Shown piece by piece: positions 10,966-25,064 of a stretch of DNA of 64,000 nt. Position numbers and translations under genes: made by a program. How positions within the stretch are numbered: position 1 is the stretch's first letter; every line of letters begins with the position of its first letter. Where the stretch lies: the NCBI GenBank assembly GCA_902702965.1, contig CACRXP010000071.1:972349-1036348 (forward strand). The letters run 5' to 3'. The DNA comes from Spirometra erinaceieuropaei (lineage: Eukaryota > Platyhelminthes > Cestoda > Diphyllobothriidea > Diphyllobothriidae). The notes below the pieces were generated by a model. The model was not told where the DNA came from, did no database searches, and worked only from the letters and a program-made list of their open reading frames with translations.

Positions 10966-13719
10966 AGGCGCAGGTGGACGGAACAGGCGAGCCCGTACCT
11001 TGATGCACCATTTCGCACCTCCTGGTCCACACAGCAAAGGATCAGGATTTTAACCAACAACAAAAATGGGGGTCGGCAAGGATCCCACTGTGCGCAACGT
11101 GCGCTGGCAACCGCGTCCCCGAAATGTTGGCATTTGTTCTGGTGTGCATCCCGATAACGCCTGCCAGAATCCAATATGGCCCTCGCTTTGGTCCATCGCA
11201 TCTACCTCGTGGTCAGTTTGGGGGCACTCTTCTCTCATAACCAATATCTAACTATCATAATACGTCAGCAAAATACGTCTTTAAAAATTTTGGGCATCTA
11301 GAGGAAGGAACTGGAAACCATGGAGCCAAATTCGGCCTGAGCGCTCCCTATTCCCCGGGAACCGGATAATGCACCTCTCCAAGAATGGAAGGTTCTTCTT
11401 TTAATCGCCACTAGGCAGTTGCTAGAAATAGTGCTAGAACTATCACTTCCTGTGTCAAGCCCTGACGCGGCCAAAAAGTCAAACCAGCGCGACCGCGTGC
11501 CTAGCGCGCTTGAGTGCATGTGTCAGGTCGGGCTGACTTTTGCCACGCGAGATATATAAAGAGCAGGCTGCGAAATCCATTCGGACACCCTGCTGTTGTT
11601 GCTGCTACCACCGTTGCCTTCACCTCTGCAAACTCTCTCTCTCTTTTTCACTTCCCTCCCCCGGAAGTCTATCAGCAACTCCGGATGCAGGTATCCCAGC
11701 GGGTGGGCGTCCGTCTCTGACGCCCCACCCCCGTCACAGGACGCGGGGAGGCCACCTTAGCACGCCTCAGGCCTTCGAGACCCTGCGCACGCGCAAGTGC
11801 AGAAGCGAAGATAACCGACGTAGTCAGCAACGCATTCTATGCAAATACACACAGGCTGACATTTCTGCCCTCCACCAGCGTGCTGCCGCCGCCGCCGCCG
11901 CGACTAACATCAAATTTTGACAACTCGTGGTCTTCTGCCAGCGGCGCTGCTGCTAGTACGGACGATAGTTCCCCGTAACTATGACACGCACGCACTCACA
12001 CACAGACGTATCCAGTTGTATGCACACTAAGTTTCCGATGCCGAGACGGAAACGCAACAGCAGTATCGTTGTTAGTGGCAGCAGCAATTTTGAAATAACA
12101 GGGTCCGGAAATGGGCATAAACGCAGGCGCGCACAAGGTGCTCCAGAGTCAGCCCTAAACTAACCTGACTGCACAAGTTTGTGTGGCGGGGGGGCAGGGT
12201 GTGCTTGTTGGGGCATGACCCACCGCCTGTCGTAAATCTGTCCAATGTGTCAGCTTATGTCGGTCACGGATATGGAGTGCAGCTGCTCAAAAAAGTATGG
12301 CAGTGAACCGTGCGTCAGGTGAGGAGGTAGAAGGGAGGCGTCTTAGGAGGGCAAACGATGAAAAAATTCATGCATTCACCACCACTACTACTACTACCAT
12401 CTCGCATTTTCCGCACAGTCCTGCATCTAAGCTGATAGGAGTCCTCCCCACAGCCACGTTGGATTGACGCCTGCGCAGGCAGAAATGGTTTTAATTATAA
12501 GTGGAAACAAGTCTGAGGCCGACGTTGATAATTATTGTCTCAGTATTGCCTGCCCTAATGGATGCTCGTAGCACAGAATGTGACTCCTAGGGTGCCGGTA
12601 GAACCCTCACTCGCTACAGCCAAAATTGCCTTGAGTACTTGGCAAAGTATATCCTGCCATTGTGTTTCTTCTTGTAGGCGGTTGTCTGGGGATGTGTAAA
12701 CCTTTGATGGTAAAGAAATAGAGTTTGCTGCCACTCATCTGCACCTGTGACCTTTTCAGCAATAGAAGAAAAATCCACGCTTGAGGAAGCCGGAGGAGGT
12801 TTGTCTAGGAGTTCTTCCGCGGTCAAACCGCGTTTGTGAAAAGTCAACTCTCGAAGTGATGATTTTATTCATGCGGGATAGCGATTTCGATTGTCCCGGA
12901 TATGGCACAACTCGACACGAGTGTTTTGTACAGCCAGGTCTCCGGTGATGATGGCAGGAAGCTAAGAGTTGAAGTCGTATCACTTCTATCGGCAGGGGAC
13001 CAACAAGTATCCTCTAAATTAAAAATCTCTCTATATTCTGAAACAGGAGCGGTAGAGTGCCGGGTTGTTAACAACAACTCTGGCCCGAGATGTGTTGTGG
13101 ACAGAAACATAACAGACTTATCTGCTAAAAAGACTTACCCGCAAGCCATTATAAGCGTAAGCCAAAAGTACGTTAGTAAAAGGAATACAAGGCGAAGAAG
13201 GATAGGATATTTTCCTAAAAATAAGTGTGAACTGAATGCACGTAACGGTCGTATCCATTAAAATACATTTCATCTTTATAAAATATTAAAATCCAGTGAC
13301 ATTGTTCAAATGGTTTGTCAAAGTATTTAGTCTATTCTGGTCCAAACGCTGCTGATAACGTGAAGCTATTGAATCACAAACATCATGAAATATTTTGTTT
13401 GGTCTTTGAGTGAATACTTATTCCATAGTTACTCTAAATTCGGCAATGGTAATCGGTTTTGCAGCGTGAATTTTAACAGTTAGGCATCTTGATGAAAATA
13501 ATCCATAAGTGTGAGGCCTAGTGAACGATGAAGGTATTATGTAAACCTCCCCTTTTAATCCATCTGATCGGAAAGCTTTCACAAGGGAAGCGACTTAGAA
13601 CATGATGGTACTGTGGAAGAGCCCCATCTTGCTAAAAATAAAACTCCTCATCTTCAAAGGCTTCTCTAGTATTTGGCATGATATACTGTTTCTAAGAGTC
13701 CAGATTTATGGGACTAATA
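10966..13719. other. No gene recognised
   Basis: GC-richer between 11.0 and 12.2 kb with overlapping frames on both strands. A 119-codon plus-strand frame at 12,902-13,261 has an ATG but no domain I know, and the opposite strand is open too. Confidence 0.55.
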
Positions 13720-13870
13720 ACAGTTTTTCATATTAACCCAACTGTGAAAAAACTCGGAGCGTTGGCTGCGCTAAAGCCTTCCCCTTACTGCGTGGGTTAG
13801 AATCCCACCGAGGCGCCGAGATTTTCACAGTTGGCTCAATATGAATTATTCAAAATCTACCAAAATATTA
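13720..13870 (+). mobile_element. tRNA-like repeat fragment with inverted flanks
   Basis: The tail of the composite repeat (gcgtgggttagaatcccacc, then ttttcacagttggctcaata) is preceded by an inverted copy of that tail (tattaacccaactgtgaaaa), giving a short hairpin-like arrangement around a truncated head. Confidence 0.55.
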
Positions 13871-14109
13871 ATAACAGTTGGATAAATAAGGATGGGCTAA
13901 TTGCCTCTCTTGATGATAAGCCATACAACACTGCAACTCGTGGTAAATTAACATGACATTCTACTACTGCATGTGGATTGCCAGGCTCCAAGTAAATGCA
14001 CTAGTGGTTGTCAATTGAAAAAGCCAACTTTTAATGTAACCTCATCACTCCACGCAATCTTTTTTTCGGAAAATGTGCATCTCCCACGCATACTGTCAAA
14101 TGACAGTTC

Positions 14110-14255
14110 GACTGTCGACTCTGACGACGTCCACCGTGTACCGCACAGCGGGCTGGGTGCAGGCATGGTGACTTGCGCAGCGGCTCCCGCGCTCTCACCT
14201 CCCTCATCCACCTGAGCCCGGTGTCCGGATGTAGTGAAGAAGATCAGGGCGAGGT
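14110..14255 (+). repeat. Dispersed repeat, first half only
   Basis: cgacgtccaccgtgtaccgc and ccacctgagcccggtgtc match the copies at 5,755 and 10,800. Confidence 0.6.
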
Positions 14256-15518
14256 CGGGCGCATCTTGTCATGTTACACTCGCAGTACCTCATCCAGCGG
14301 TCCTAATCATCTTCAATGCTGGCATGAATAATCTTGGAATGTAACTTATCCAGTGATAGACCTTCAAAGTAGGGTGGGCGGACGATTTCGACAGACTGGA
14401 CTATCAACTATTAAATCTTGTACGTATTTTTGGACCGACTTATACTACTGAAAAGAAATTATATAACTTCCCCGAAAAAAATTATAAACTCGCTATATGT
14501 TCAAATCTCCTTTACTAAAAATAACAACAATAAATAACGTTCAATGGACGTTTTGCTTTTCTCCTATTAAGTAAATAAAGAAGTTTCATTCAATTGTAAA
14601 TGCTCTTCTCTTGTTGCGTATTCCGGACCTTCTGTTGCAGGAAAACTGAAACCTTGAAATGGACAACTTATTTTCTTTGACCGAGAAGAGTGCAGGAAAG
14701 CACGATATCAGAATAAACCGAACGAAGAAACTAAACTGGACCGGCACGTTGAAGCACATGTACACTAAATATTTTTCTACTGGAGTTTGCGCCATTGTAT
14801 CCGAAGTCACAAGGCTGTGTAAGTAGTGCTTGTGAGTTCACTTTCAATCGTGAACACACCCAGAAAATGAAACCTATTCAGTTGTCATCTTGTAGGCCTT
14901 CTCGAAAAATTTAAGATTTACCTAAATCTTTTTATTGTCAGCCAAAAGGGTATTTCATGAGTGAGATAGTGGAAATTTTCAGTCTCAGACACTACAAATC
15001 AGTTACATTACAGATATCAGCCGCAAAAGTTCACTTACTTGCATTTCTACAACTCACTGAAAAAGGAAAAAGTAGAAATATGTTCTCCCCTCAGTGGGAT
15101 TTTGGGAATCGACCATAGGCAACGCCGTTTGCTGAACTAATTAAACAGAGCGCTGATTTGTGAGAACTGCGATGTGATTATTTTGTTGATGACTATCCCT
15201 CAACGCAAAGTTGACAGTGAATGCCCCTGAGTAATGTTTTAAATCTCAGCCCGTGGGTGAAAGCCGTAAACTGCACGATTAATCTAGAAGCCCTCGTGCT
15301 AAAAAAATTCCTAAATAAGATTACAAAAATCATTGCTAAGTTAAACCCTCTAAGAGGCAACATTTCGTTGACTTATACGAGGAAGAAAATTCGAGTCATG
15401 AGGGATTGTTTTATTACACAGAATTTTGATGTCCGCCGGAAGGACATTTAGGCCTAATCGTTATCCTCCTATGAGCTGAAACCGCTTTGTATGGAAAAAA
15501 ATAAGGGTCGGACCATAT

Positions 15519-15655
15519 TTCGTAGCCGCACCTGCAGTAAAAAATCCCCAGCCGCCTGTCATACGGGACCGATGGTAATATGGGGTTTAACACAAATCCC
15601 CTAACCCCATAACCCTAACGCCCTAGCCCTAACCCCTAGCAGGTGCGGCTACGAA
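15519..15655. mobile_element. Short inverted-repeat element with telomere-like core
   Basis: The 17-bp terminal inverted repeats are perfect (ttcgtagccgcacctgc and its complement). Inside is a run of degenerate CCCTAA-type units (about 15,595-15,638). It has no coding capacity and shares flanking sequence with the element at 20,626-20,744. Confidence 0.75.
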
Positions 15656-18600
15656 TAGGATCTTGCGAAAATTCGATTCATCTTTCTTAACAACTAAGTA
15701 CGGTGGCTTAAAGTGGTTCGTCTCAGCAACACTTTCAAAAGATGCTTTGAGTCCACAAGATGTAAAAAATAGACAGTCACAATCACGAGGAAACTCAGCG
15801 CATTTAATGAGAAATAAAACTGCAAATCAAAAAGGCAAACAGTCAGAGCTTTGACAAAGTTGAGAGACTCGGAGTGATAATTCTAAATAAAGAAAGGGTT
15901 CACCGGAACCAATTAACTGAACTTCTTACGTTTCAAATGGCTTGATCGGCCCACCGAGATCGAACAGAAGAGCAACTGGCAGTCCTAGGCTGGTCATTTT
16001 TTTGATTTTGCTGCCTCGATCTTTTGAGGGATGTTTAGCGGGCTCAAGAGCGGACTGCGTTACGCGTCATCGCCTCGATGTTGGGCGGTTGAAGCACTGT
16101 GGGGTTTTTCAGTCTAGTGGCTCTTTTTCTCCCAGTCAGGAGAGATCGCTGTCGAGACGTGTCTGTCGGTCGGTGTTTGTCGGGGCTCCTGAAACTGGTT
16201 ACCTGGTCGCAACGATATAGGATTCGCAAGTGACTCACCAGTCTGATGGGTGATGCGAATGTGCGATCGTAAAGTGGGCAGATTGAGATCGAGTCCGATT
16301 TCCTGATGGTGGTGTGAGTGGTACTTGGCCGAGCGTAGAGAGGGACTTGGTCGAGTTGTAGTCGTCGTCGTCGTCGTCGTCGTCGCAGGCGTTATGCATT
16401 TATGTCGGTTCTGCGGTTGATGTGAGCCTTGTGCAGCCTACTCTTCCCAAGAGCAGGTTGTTGATTTCTGCGTCGCCGTCAAACCAGCCCTGGTGTTGAC
16501 GGTGTGGCGAACCCAGAATATCCGTGCCGGTGGAGTGATTTGCTTTCCCCAGTTCACACCATTGCTCCTCCACGATGTCGTCTTCATTCGGAGACTACGG
16601 CTCTTTCAGACGCTTGGTCGATCGGTGGCTGAAAAGGAAGCCTTGGTCACCACCACATCCTGCCAATCTCGCCTGCAGATGAGAACGTAGTTCAACAGGT
16701 GCCAACATCGAGAGTGGCGGTTCAGCTGTGTTGCTTTCTCCACGTCGGAAAGTGAAAGAAGGTGTTGGTCTGAAGAAGGTGCTCGGCGCAGGTTTGCAGA
16801 AGAAGAAGGACGTTTTCGTTGTACCCACCGAGTCCATGGGGAGCCAAAATTCTCCTGCAGGCAGCGGACATGAAGTCCACCCTCGGCACAGCCGCCAGAA
16901 CGGCATGCAGGTCTTCGTAGAACTAGTTACCCACCTCGTCTAAGCTGGTCATTGCGGAGACGAAGACACTGACGAGGGTGGCAAGTTTGGTATCAAAACA
17001 TTACCTCCAAAGATGAAAAAAGTTCTTGACACTTCAGTGAAGACTATCAGCTGGATTAGTGGTCGCCCTCTGAACCATTTTTTGAATCATTTGGAAATGA
17101 ATATTTGACTTTAGTTTTCCATCAGGCAATCCACTGGATGCCACGTAGGAATGCCTTACCGCGCCTTTTTGAACTGCGAGAAGAAGTCAAAGTATTTCTA
17201 AAGAAACGAGACTGTGATCTGGCTGGGGAAACGGAATTCCAAAAAGGCAGGAACAAAAGAGTCATCAAGCTCTTTGTTTATTATAACAGTTTGATTATAG
17301 AACATGGTTTTCGTTTTCTTTTAAGAATCGATTTAGGGGAGGGGATCGAGAACATTTTAAAAATTGCGTAGGGGTGCGGGACATTAAAGCGGTTTGGAAC
17401 CCGTGTGTTAGACGGAGACAGGCGCCACATCAGCCGTTGCATTCAAGCTTATTATCCAATGGCCAAAATACATGGACAGACCACTGGTACATGGAAGGTG
17501 GGAGAGAAGGCAAGACTAATCCAAAAGAACCCTTTGCTATGATAAATCACTGTATTTCTCATTACCATAAATCGGACACACGGGAACATATCGTGAGGCA
17601 CCGAAGTCACGCCTTGGGAAGATACCTGTCGATGCGATATAGTAGTTTTTCCCTGGAATGAGGTCCAGTTCGCAATAACACCTTTTTCGTATAATCTTTA
17701 TCGCAGCTCTGACTCCTAGAGGACACCACCCTATGTGTGGCACGCGTTGTACGATGACTTCCAGTCACGTGAACCACTTTGTCCAACCGTATTTCCAGTA
17801 GCATTGCTCCAGACAGGCCAGAGGAATATAGAAATGAAATGTAAGAATAAAATAGAGTGAAGTCTACCCAACTCGGATTCACGACTTAAGTTCTCATCAC
17901 AAACTGGCAAATTAAGTTTTGCACTATCTTGACGGGCTAACAGGAGTGCCCATTACGGGATCTCTTTCACGTGTATTCGGAAAGTCCGAATTCGAAGCCC
18001 TTAATTTATCATGTTAGGAACCAGATGGTGTATGACATTAGTAAAACAGCCAATTATCTACGTCGGCCACTGCAACCATGACCATCTCAAGTTCTCTTGA
18101 CTTTAGTTGCCACTGGGGTGCGCTGGATGTGGAAAAGGGAATGAGATAAATACAACGAGGGTCTGCTTCCCCATAGACCATTTTCCTGCAAGTAACATCT
18201 GTCCCACCAACACCGTTACTGTCGCGGATACTGCTGAACTAGAATGCAAAATTCTCCTCTTGGCGCATTTTATAATCAACTGCACCCCCCCCCCCGCTTA
18301 TCGGTTCCATCCATTTTTTGTCTTGTCGAGAAGAAACGACCACCAGAAATGAAGGACGCTTCGAGGATTGGACGTGCGCTTACCCATAAGCGTCCTCTGC
18401 CTGCCTGATATGCTTGCTTTTATCCCACCCTGACGCCCGTAAAGAATATAACAACATCCTGACAGCTGACTGGTGTGCGTTGTACCTAGCATGGAAGTTT
18501 TTTGAGGAAAAAGTTCATCGTACTTGCAGCTGCCCTCTCTGCAGCAAAAGCTGCAGTTCCTCCTCATCCCATGGGATGCTCTATTCGCCCGCTATTCCTC

Positions 18601-19760
18601 GCCACTCTCCCCTCTCTCTGCACGCGGTGGGTCGAGAGGAGGTGGAGAAGGGGGGGGGGGGGTCGCGGGTCAAATCACAGTAGTCTGCGCCACCAGCCGT
18701 TGTCCGGCAAAAATCAACAGCTGCTTGTGCGCGCCAAAGGCTGATAATAAAGGTGGAGACTAGGGCGTTTTAAAGAAGTCTCTTCTTCTAAAATTGCCGC
18801 AAAAAGTCGCAATTTCTGCACTCTGGTGACCATTTGTGCATGGATTCACATTTCATTTTTTTCCTCTCCTTGCTTCGTCGAGTAACATTTCTCAAATCGG
18901 CACCAGTCGGCATTTCGGTCAAACAGGAAGTTATTCGGTAGGATCTCTGTCATTAACGCGAGCACGGAGCGGGTTTGCGAGCACGTTTGACACGCTGTAA
19001 GTTTCCAAACCCTAGGCTTTCTGACAAAAGAAGATTGAACTTAAAGTTTGAATAAAAGTATTGATGCGCTAGTCATTTTTGATAAGGCAGTTTCAGGGTT
19101 GTAATGGAGGGCAAAATTATGCATGAAGGGCAAAGGCGCGAAAGATCACCCGCGCTAGGTAGTGAGAACAGCAGGTTGAAAATCGATCGAAAAAGAAATC
19201 CCGTGAGCCTTAGCTCAGATGATGTCGTAATCCTGACGGTTGCTTGTGACGGGATTCAAGAAGACTTGTTAGCTGTCCCCAGACGAAGCTTCAGGTTCAG
19301 TGTGGGTGAGAATGGTGAATCATCAGATGGGCTTCAGAGGACGGGAATGAGGGACCTAAACGAATGGTTGGAAGCGAAGTATTTCTCTGGAATTCCCCGT
19401 TTGCATTTGGCAGGAACTTGAAAACTAGAGGAATATATCTAGAGCAAGCTTATACACTGGACCTGTGCATGAATTCTGCCTCAAGCAGCGTTGGGAATCC
19501 AGCCATGGCCTCCGTGGCATCTGACCTCCCAAGTCCAGTTCGTGGGTATCCACCAGGAAGAGAGGAAAGTTTGTTTTTCAATTTTTTGAAATTCTGACTT
19601 GCCCGACTTTTTGAAGGTGGCATATGCCCGAGTTCAGGATACACTGAACTGCGTTCAAAATTCCTCATATTATATGTTACGAAACTCTTTGGATTTTGTG
19701 GGGTGACGTAGCTGATGAAAAAAAGGTTGCAATCGGAACAAATGAACGATTTCTGGGTAA
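15656..19760. other. No gene recognised
   Basis: Contains the (GTC)n tract, a C run near 18,286 and a G run near 18,652. The longest frames (103-114 codons) show no recognisable domain. Confidence 0.55.
16361..16385 (+). repeat. (GTC)n microsatellite
   Basis: Eight GTC units. Confidence 0.9.
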
Positions 19761-20097
19761 GATTTGGTTTGGTAGCCCCACCTGATGGATACAAAACTGT
19801 TGGGGTTGGGGTTAGGGTTAGGATTTAGGGTTAATGGCTATGACTAAGAGTTAGGCCTAGGAGTTAGGGCTAGAGGTGAGGGTTAGGGGTTAGGGTTAGG
19901 GTTAGGGGTTAACGCAATTATTTCTCACTCATCCAAAGTACAACCGCTCATTCGTAATAGATTTTCTTTTGCATACAACTACTTGCCCTCGTCGCCTGTG
20001 CGTCCCCGGCCCCACATGTAAAAACCCCTATTACCATCAACCCCCATTAGAGGTAATTGTGGTTTGCTTACTTCAGGTGGGGCTACCAAACCACATC
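19761..20097. mobile_element. Inverted-repeat element with telomere-like core
   Basis: 25-base ends (ggtttggtagccccacctga and tcaggtggggctaccaaacc inside them) match at 24 of 25 positions. A TTAGGG-type array fills about 19,798-19,912, including three consecutive exact TTAGGG units, followed by unrelated sequence. Confidence 0.75.
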
Positions 20098-20625
20098 CGA
20101 CAAATTTCTGGACCTCTCATCCTTGCCTCTTTGTGGGTTTGGACAACATCGCTCACACTGTGAGTTTAAATATTCAGGTTGTTCAAGAAACTTATTAGTG
20201 TTCGCATGAACTCCTCGAATTATGATCTGGTTTCTTATGTTTGCACAACCATGGAAGATGATGCAAGAGTTTTAAAGGCCCATAGCGTAACGTATCGTAC
20301 AAATGTCGGTCAGAAAGAATAATACCCACCCACAGCACTAACTCCGGTTCTGACTAAATTGTTACGAAGAGTGGTTATAACTGTTTCCTACTCATCTGGC
20401 GTCCACAGCAACTTCTTTGTGTATTTATAGATCCGTCAATGAAAAGGTATATCTCAATTATAAATAATTTTACAGATCTTTGCAACCATTAAATTGAAAG
20501 ACATTCAAAGCACTCCTCACACTTGATACACTTTATGTGTGGCAGTGACGCTATACTAAATCTTCCAGTCGATCATTTCCCAATCGTACCCCTTCAAGTC
20601 GAATAATATTTGGGCCGGATCATAT

Positions 20626-20744
20626 TTCGCAGCCGTACCTGCAGCAGGCAAGCCGCAGCCTAACCCTTAACCCTACCCCTAACCCCAACCCCTAACTCCA
20701 AACCCCAATCCCTAACAGTAACACCTAACAGGTACGGCTACGAA
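20626..20744. mobile_element. Short inverted-repeat element with telomere-like core
   Basis: Ends ttcgcagccgtacctgc and acaggtacggctacgaa match as inverted repeats at 15 of 17 positions. Between them lie degenerate CCCTAA/CCCCTAA units. Both ends and the flank catattt match the element at 15,519. Confidence 0.75.
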
Positions 20745-23700
20745 AGAATACCTTGCCAATATTTGCTGAATTCTCAATGAATGAAGAAATCAGCCTATGT
20801 TTTACGAATATCATAGAGGAGACGGACTTCTTTGCGATCGAACACATCTGTATTTAGACGACAGTGGAACCGGAAACGGTGAAAGGTTATATTAACCGCA
20901 TATAGCAAGTTATATATTTCGGGTTATTTAAAATGTGCAGACGTCTGCAGGATGCACTCTCTAATAAATACGGAAATTATATCTGCACGAAAACAGAGGG
21001 TACCCAACGTCAGACTAGTTGGTTTCAAAAGCATCTGTTTAATATATTTAGATAGGGAATAGCGTCTATGAGTATGATATGAGGCATCGTTTTTATTATA
21101 CTTGAAGAACATGGCTCCGACTCCAATCAACAAGGTTTAGTCTACCCTGTCATGTTGTATAAAAGCAACCAATCGATGACTGCCTAGGATTTTGGGTTAT
21201 GGATGTTTTAGGGTTTGGTTTTACTAAACAACGGCTGAGAAAATTCGATACTTTCAGAATGTCTCATTATGGAATTCGACCATATGGGTGACAAGCACGC
21301 TGAAAAGAACAAGTCCGTTGAACGACTTTTAAAATTATGCGTTGGTTTGTTTGCGCAGTCAATTCCATATATGTCTGGCTATGATATCACTGGCTCGAAC
21401 GATCACCCACACTATCTCAAAGGCAAAACTGTGGTTCTGTCGTTGTACGTGGCCATAAACCACGGATAACTTATCTTTGCGGTTCATTGCTAGTTAGTGT
21501 TCATGCAACCTTGTGCCAGGGCGTTTGCTTGTTCCACCAAGTGGTACACTTGAGCCAACCAAATACCCGCATCCCGCCTACCAGGCGTTACGTGAAAGGC
21601 TGATATTGGTTCGGACAACGTCAATTGGGCGATCAGACAAAGTCACGCGCGGTTGACAGCTGATGCCGCGGAAGAGAGGAGCAGGTCGGAGGTCTCGTGG
21701 CCAGCATGGAATACTGCCTCACCGACGTGCCCTCGAGGCAGAAATCGGCTCACACGAGCCGCAGCGGCTGATCAGTCCGGTGACCGGCGGGGCAGGCCAA
21801 AAGGCACGCTGGCTTGGCAACAACCTCCACGTCCGCAAAGGAAACTGGTCAGGTGAGCCCATCAGCGGTCAAAGTTCACGGTTATAATACGAGACAGGCG
21901 GCAAGGCTGAATAACTCCGGACCAACAAGAACGACCACCAGACCATCCGGATGATGCAGACGAGAGTGTTTCTGGAACACCTGTTCGACTATACTTCGGC
22001 CTACGAATTCGTCTCCTCTTCTTGATTGTCTGCGTCGCGAGATGATAGAATTGGAATCTTCAGCATATTGCCTCATACATATATATGTCTAGTTGCAGGG
22101 TTTCAGGCAGGACCATCAATGAACCTATTCAATTGGAGTTAATTTGCACATTTACTGTCAATAAAAAATTTTAAAAGTTTACAACTGTGCTCGAGTCAGA
22201 ATACAACACAAGCAAAAACTATTGTTTCTTAAAAGAAGACGGAGGCACGATCACTGGGACGGCAGATTTATTGGCCTTAGCTTTTGAACCCGAACCGGAG
22301 TTCATCAGAGACTGCTAGAGTGCAACAACGTGTGAACATTTATATCGTTGTTCCGTGCGAGGGGGAATACGTCCGTGGCTAGGCCTGGTTTGTTTCTCTT
22401 CAGTGCGAATCAGTGCGGAAGGAGAGTAGATTATGAAGTGTTTTACAAGAGTGGCTGTAGGTCATCACGCTGTGAAAGAAGATTTTGGTGAAGAATCTGC
22501 AATTAAGTCTACTTTTAAAATCTAAGTGCTGAATTTATAAAGGCCCTGAATGTTTATGGGAGAAACTAATATTACTGAAGTATTTATTTTTTCCGAGTGT
22601 GCTTTTGCATGCCGGCGTAACTGTGTGACTGAAAGATTACGAAATGTACTGCATGGTAATCAATATCGCAATCTTTCCTGCTGTAGGCGGTCCAGACCGA
22701 AAGTACTGGGCGGACCGCAATCCTGGCGTTTGGACAAAGTAACTCGAGAGTAAAAAAGTCGATTAAAAGAACATAGTGACCGTGTTAAAAATGCCAGAAA
22801 TTATGCCCGCTCGATCTAGCCTCGGTCCGGTGTGACAGTTAATTAACTTTAACTCGGTCACTTGTTAGTTTGAACTTCGCAAGTGAGGAGGTTCAACCCT
22901 ACCCCGACCGAGCGGTAGTGGAATTTTTTGCAGTGAAGAGGACCTAAGAGGCATCCACCAAACCCTCTATTCCCTTGCCTATCCCATCTGAAGCACAAAA
23001 AACCAACACCACTGGAGATGGGCGTCCATGCGTTGGTTAATGAATCTGAAGCCAACTTCCACAAGCAGCACACACATTCTGGCCCCTTATTCAACCTTGA
23101 CTGGTCCTTAAAGAAGGAATCTCTGAACTCTTATCGAATAAGATTGTTCTAAAATACCGCGTAGGGTGGCAACTAGTAGAGTCAGGCACTTGTTCTAAAC
23201 GAAGATCATGTTTATCCCGACAACCGCCAACCTTCAAGACCACGATTGTACGATCGTTGTGGAATCCAAAATGCGTTCTCTTAGTGAAGAAACTAGGCTC
23301 TGGATCCGAGTGAGAACTATCTTATTTTGTCTCCTTCACCTAGGCCATGTGTCATTAGTTTGGTCGAGACAAATCAACTGTACATGAGAAAGCGTTTGAA
23401 CTTGAAAGATACCCTTATTTCTTGTATACAATTCGAATAAGACAAAATTTACTACCAAATAAGTACATGGTTTTCGTATTTGTATGTATGTCTGAAGGGA
23501 TACAGCCAGAGACCTTAATGACCTTATTCAGCACAGTATCACATTTTAAACATCAGGATTTGTGTTCGAGTCAAAACACAACACAATTAGGGCGATTGTT
23601 ACAGTTAAATTCGAATCAGTATGGAAGGAGACTAGAGAGCGAAAAGTTACAACATTGGCTCAAAGTAACGTTTAAAGAGCCGTTCTGTACATACACTTGC

Positions 23701-25064
23701 TGTACGTATCATCCACGAATTAATGTTATTTTAAGTATGGCACGCAGTTACATGCGTAAGATCTGACGATGTGTTTCGAGGATTTTTTGTGAGAATTAGG
23801 CAGAGTTTTTCTATTTTTGTATAGTTCGAGGTGCTAGGAATAGAAGCAAAGAGTATCTCTCTTGATTTCTCTAATAGAGAAACCACAGGAGTAATGGTTT
23901 CTAAAAAAATCACATACTGAGAGACAGGTGGGTGACTGGAAAATTCGAACAAACCTATTAGACGCAGTAACAGGCATACAATTTTCTGTGTATCAAAAGA
24001 AATGTCTGCGGTTATTAAGCGACACTGGAGTCCACTGAGTTACAGGGCGTCCTTGAAATGTCAGTGAGTATTCTGCAGTTTTTCAGTATTCTTAGTCCAC
24101 TCCCCGCAGTTTGTGCCAATCCAAACTTTCATAACGAGATATTTCTTGAAAAAAATTACTGTTTTCATGAAAATGGGCGTTTTGGACATATTTGTGGACT
24201 CGTCAAGCATGAGAGATCATGCCAAAATACAATGTACATTCACAGAGAATGTCTAATAATTGTGTGCTCTCAATCAGTCAAAAACGTCTTCTGAAAATTA
24301 CCTTTTAAAAAGGGCTTTAACAGGGTACTTTGTTGACGAATGTGCATATGCGTCATCTCATTCCAAGGCAAAGTTGCGGAAGAAAATTGTAAAGTTTGGC
24401 CCGTCTTTTACTTCCCTGAAAATTTCTGCCAGACCCATTTCTCAATTTAGTACTGATAGAAAATATGCGATATAAATATTGTCTTACCATATACACAAGT
24501 GGTAAATGTCCGCTAAGTGGTGGGCCTTTTCCTGGTTTCTTAGGGAGTATTCGCAAGGACCAGAAAAATATTGGGTACAATGAAACCACGGACTGCCTGT
24601 GAGCGTTACCACGGTTTTTTGGAGAAAAAATCGTACCGTTTTACAAATCTGACTTTTTTAAATCGAAAAGCGTCCGTCTTTCTGAAATCAACGGGTTCCT
24701 TTGCATCCCAACTCATCCGACTTATTCGGACAAAACAATTAGGCAAGCGGACGACATTTAGTTTGCAAAAGTTTCCATTTTATGTTGCTGCCGTCAAGTA
24801 ATTAAACACGCACTGGCTCATAAACGTGGTCTAGGAAAATTGCCCGCGCATACGGTAACGTTGATTTTCGCCCATATTTTTGGACGTTTTCCCTGATGAA
24901 ATTTTTCATAAGCATGTTCCAAAGGTCAAAAGTATATTTTCTAAACGAATTGGGCGAATATATAAAATGTACAGCCCTTTAGACGCCTAATATGATCGAC
25001 TTGATTTTTGTCATTACGTTTCATATGTTACGTCATATATTGTACATAGAGATCTATAGGGATA
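20745..25064. other. No gene recognised
   Basis: Short frames only, the longest 114 codons at 23,422-23,766 with no known domain. Confidence 0.55.

Noticed and set aside
12902..13261. 119-codon plus-strand frame starting at ATG
   Set aside because: No domain recognised, the opposite strand is equally open, and no splice sites or neighbours support it.
19798..19912. True telomere or chromosome end
   Set aside because: The array is short, degenerate and internal, with inverted repeats on both sides and ordinary sequence beyond.
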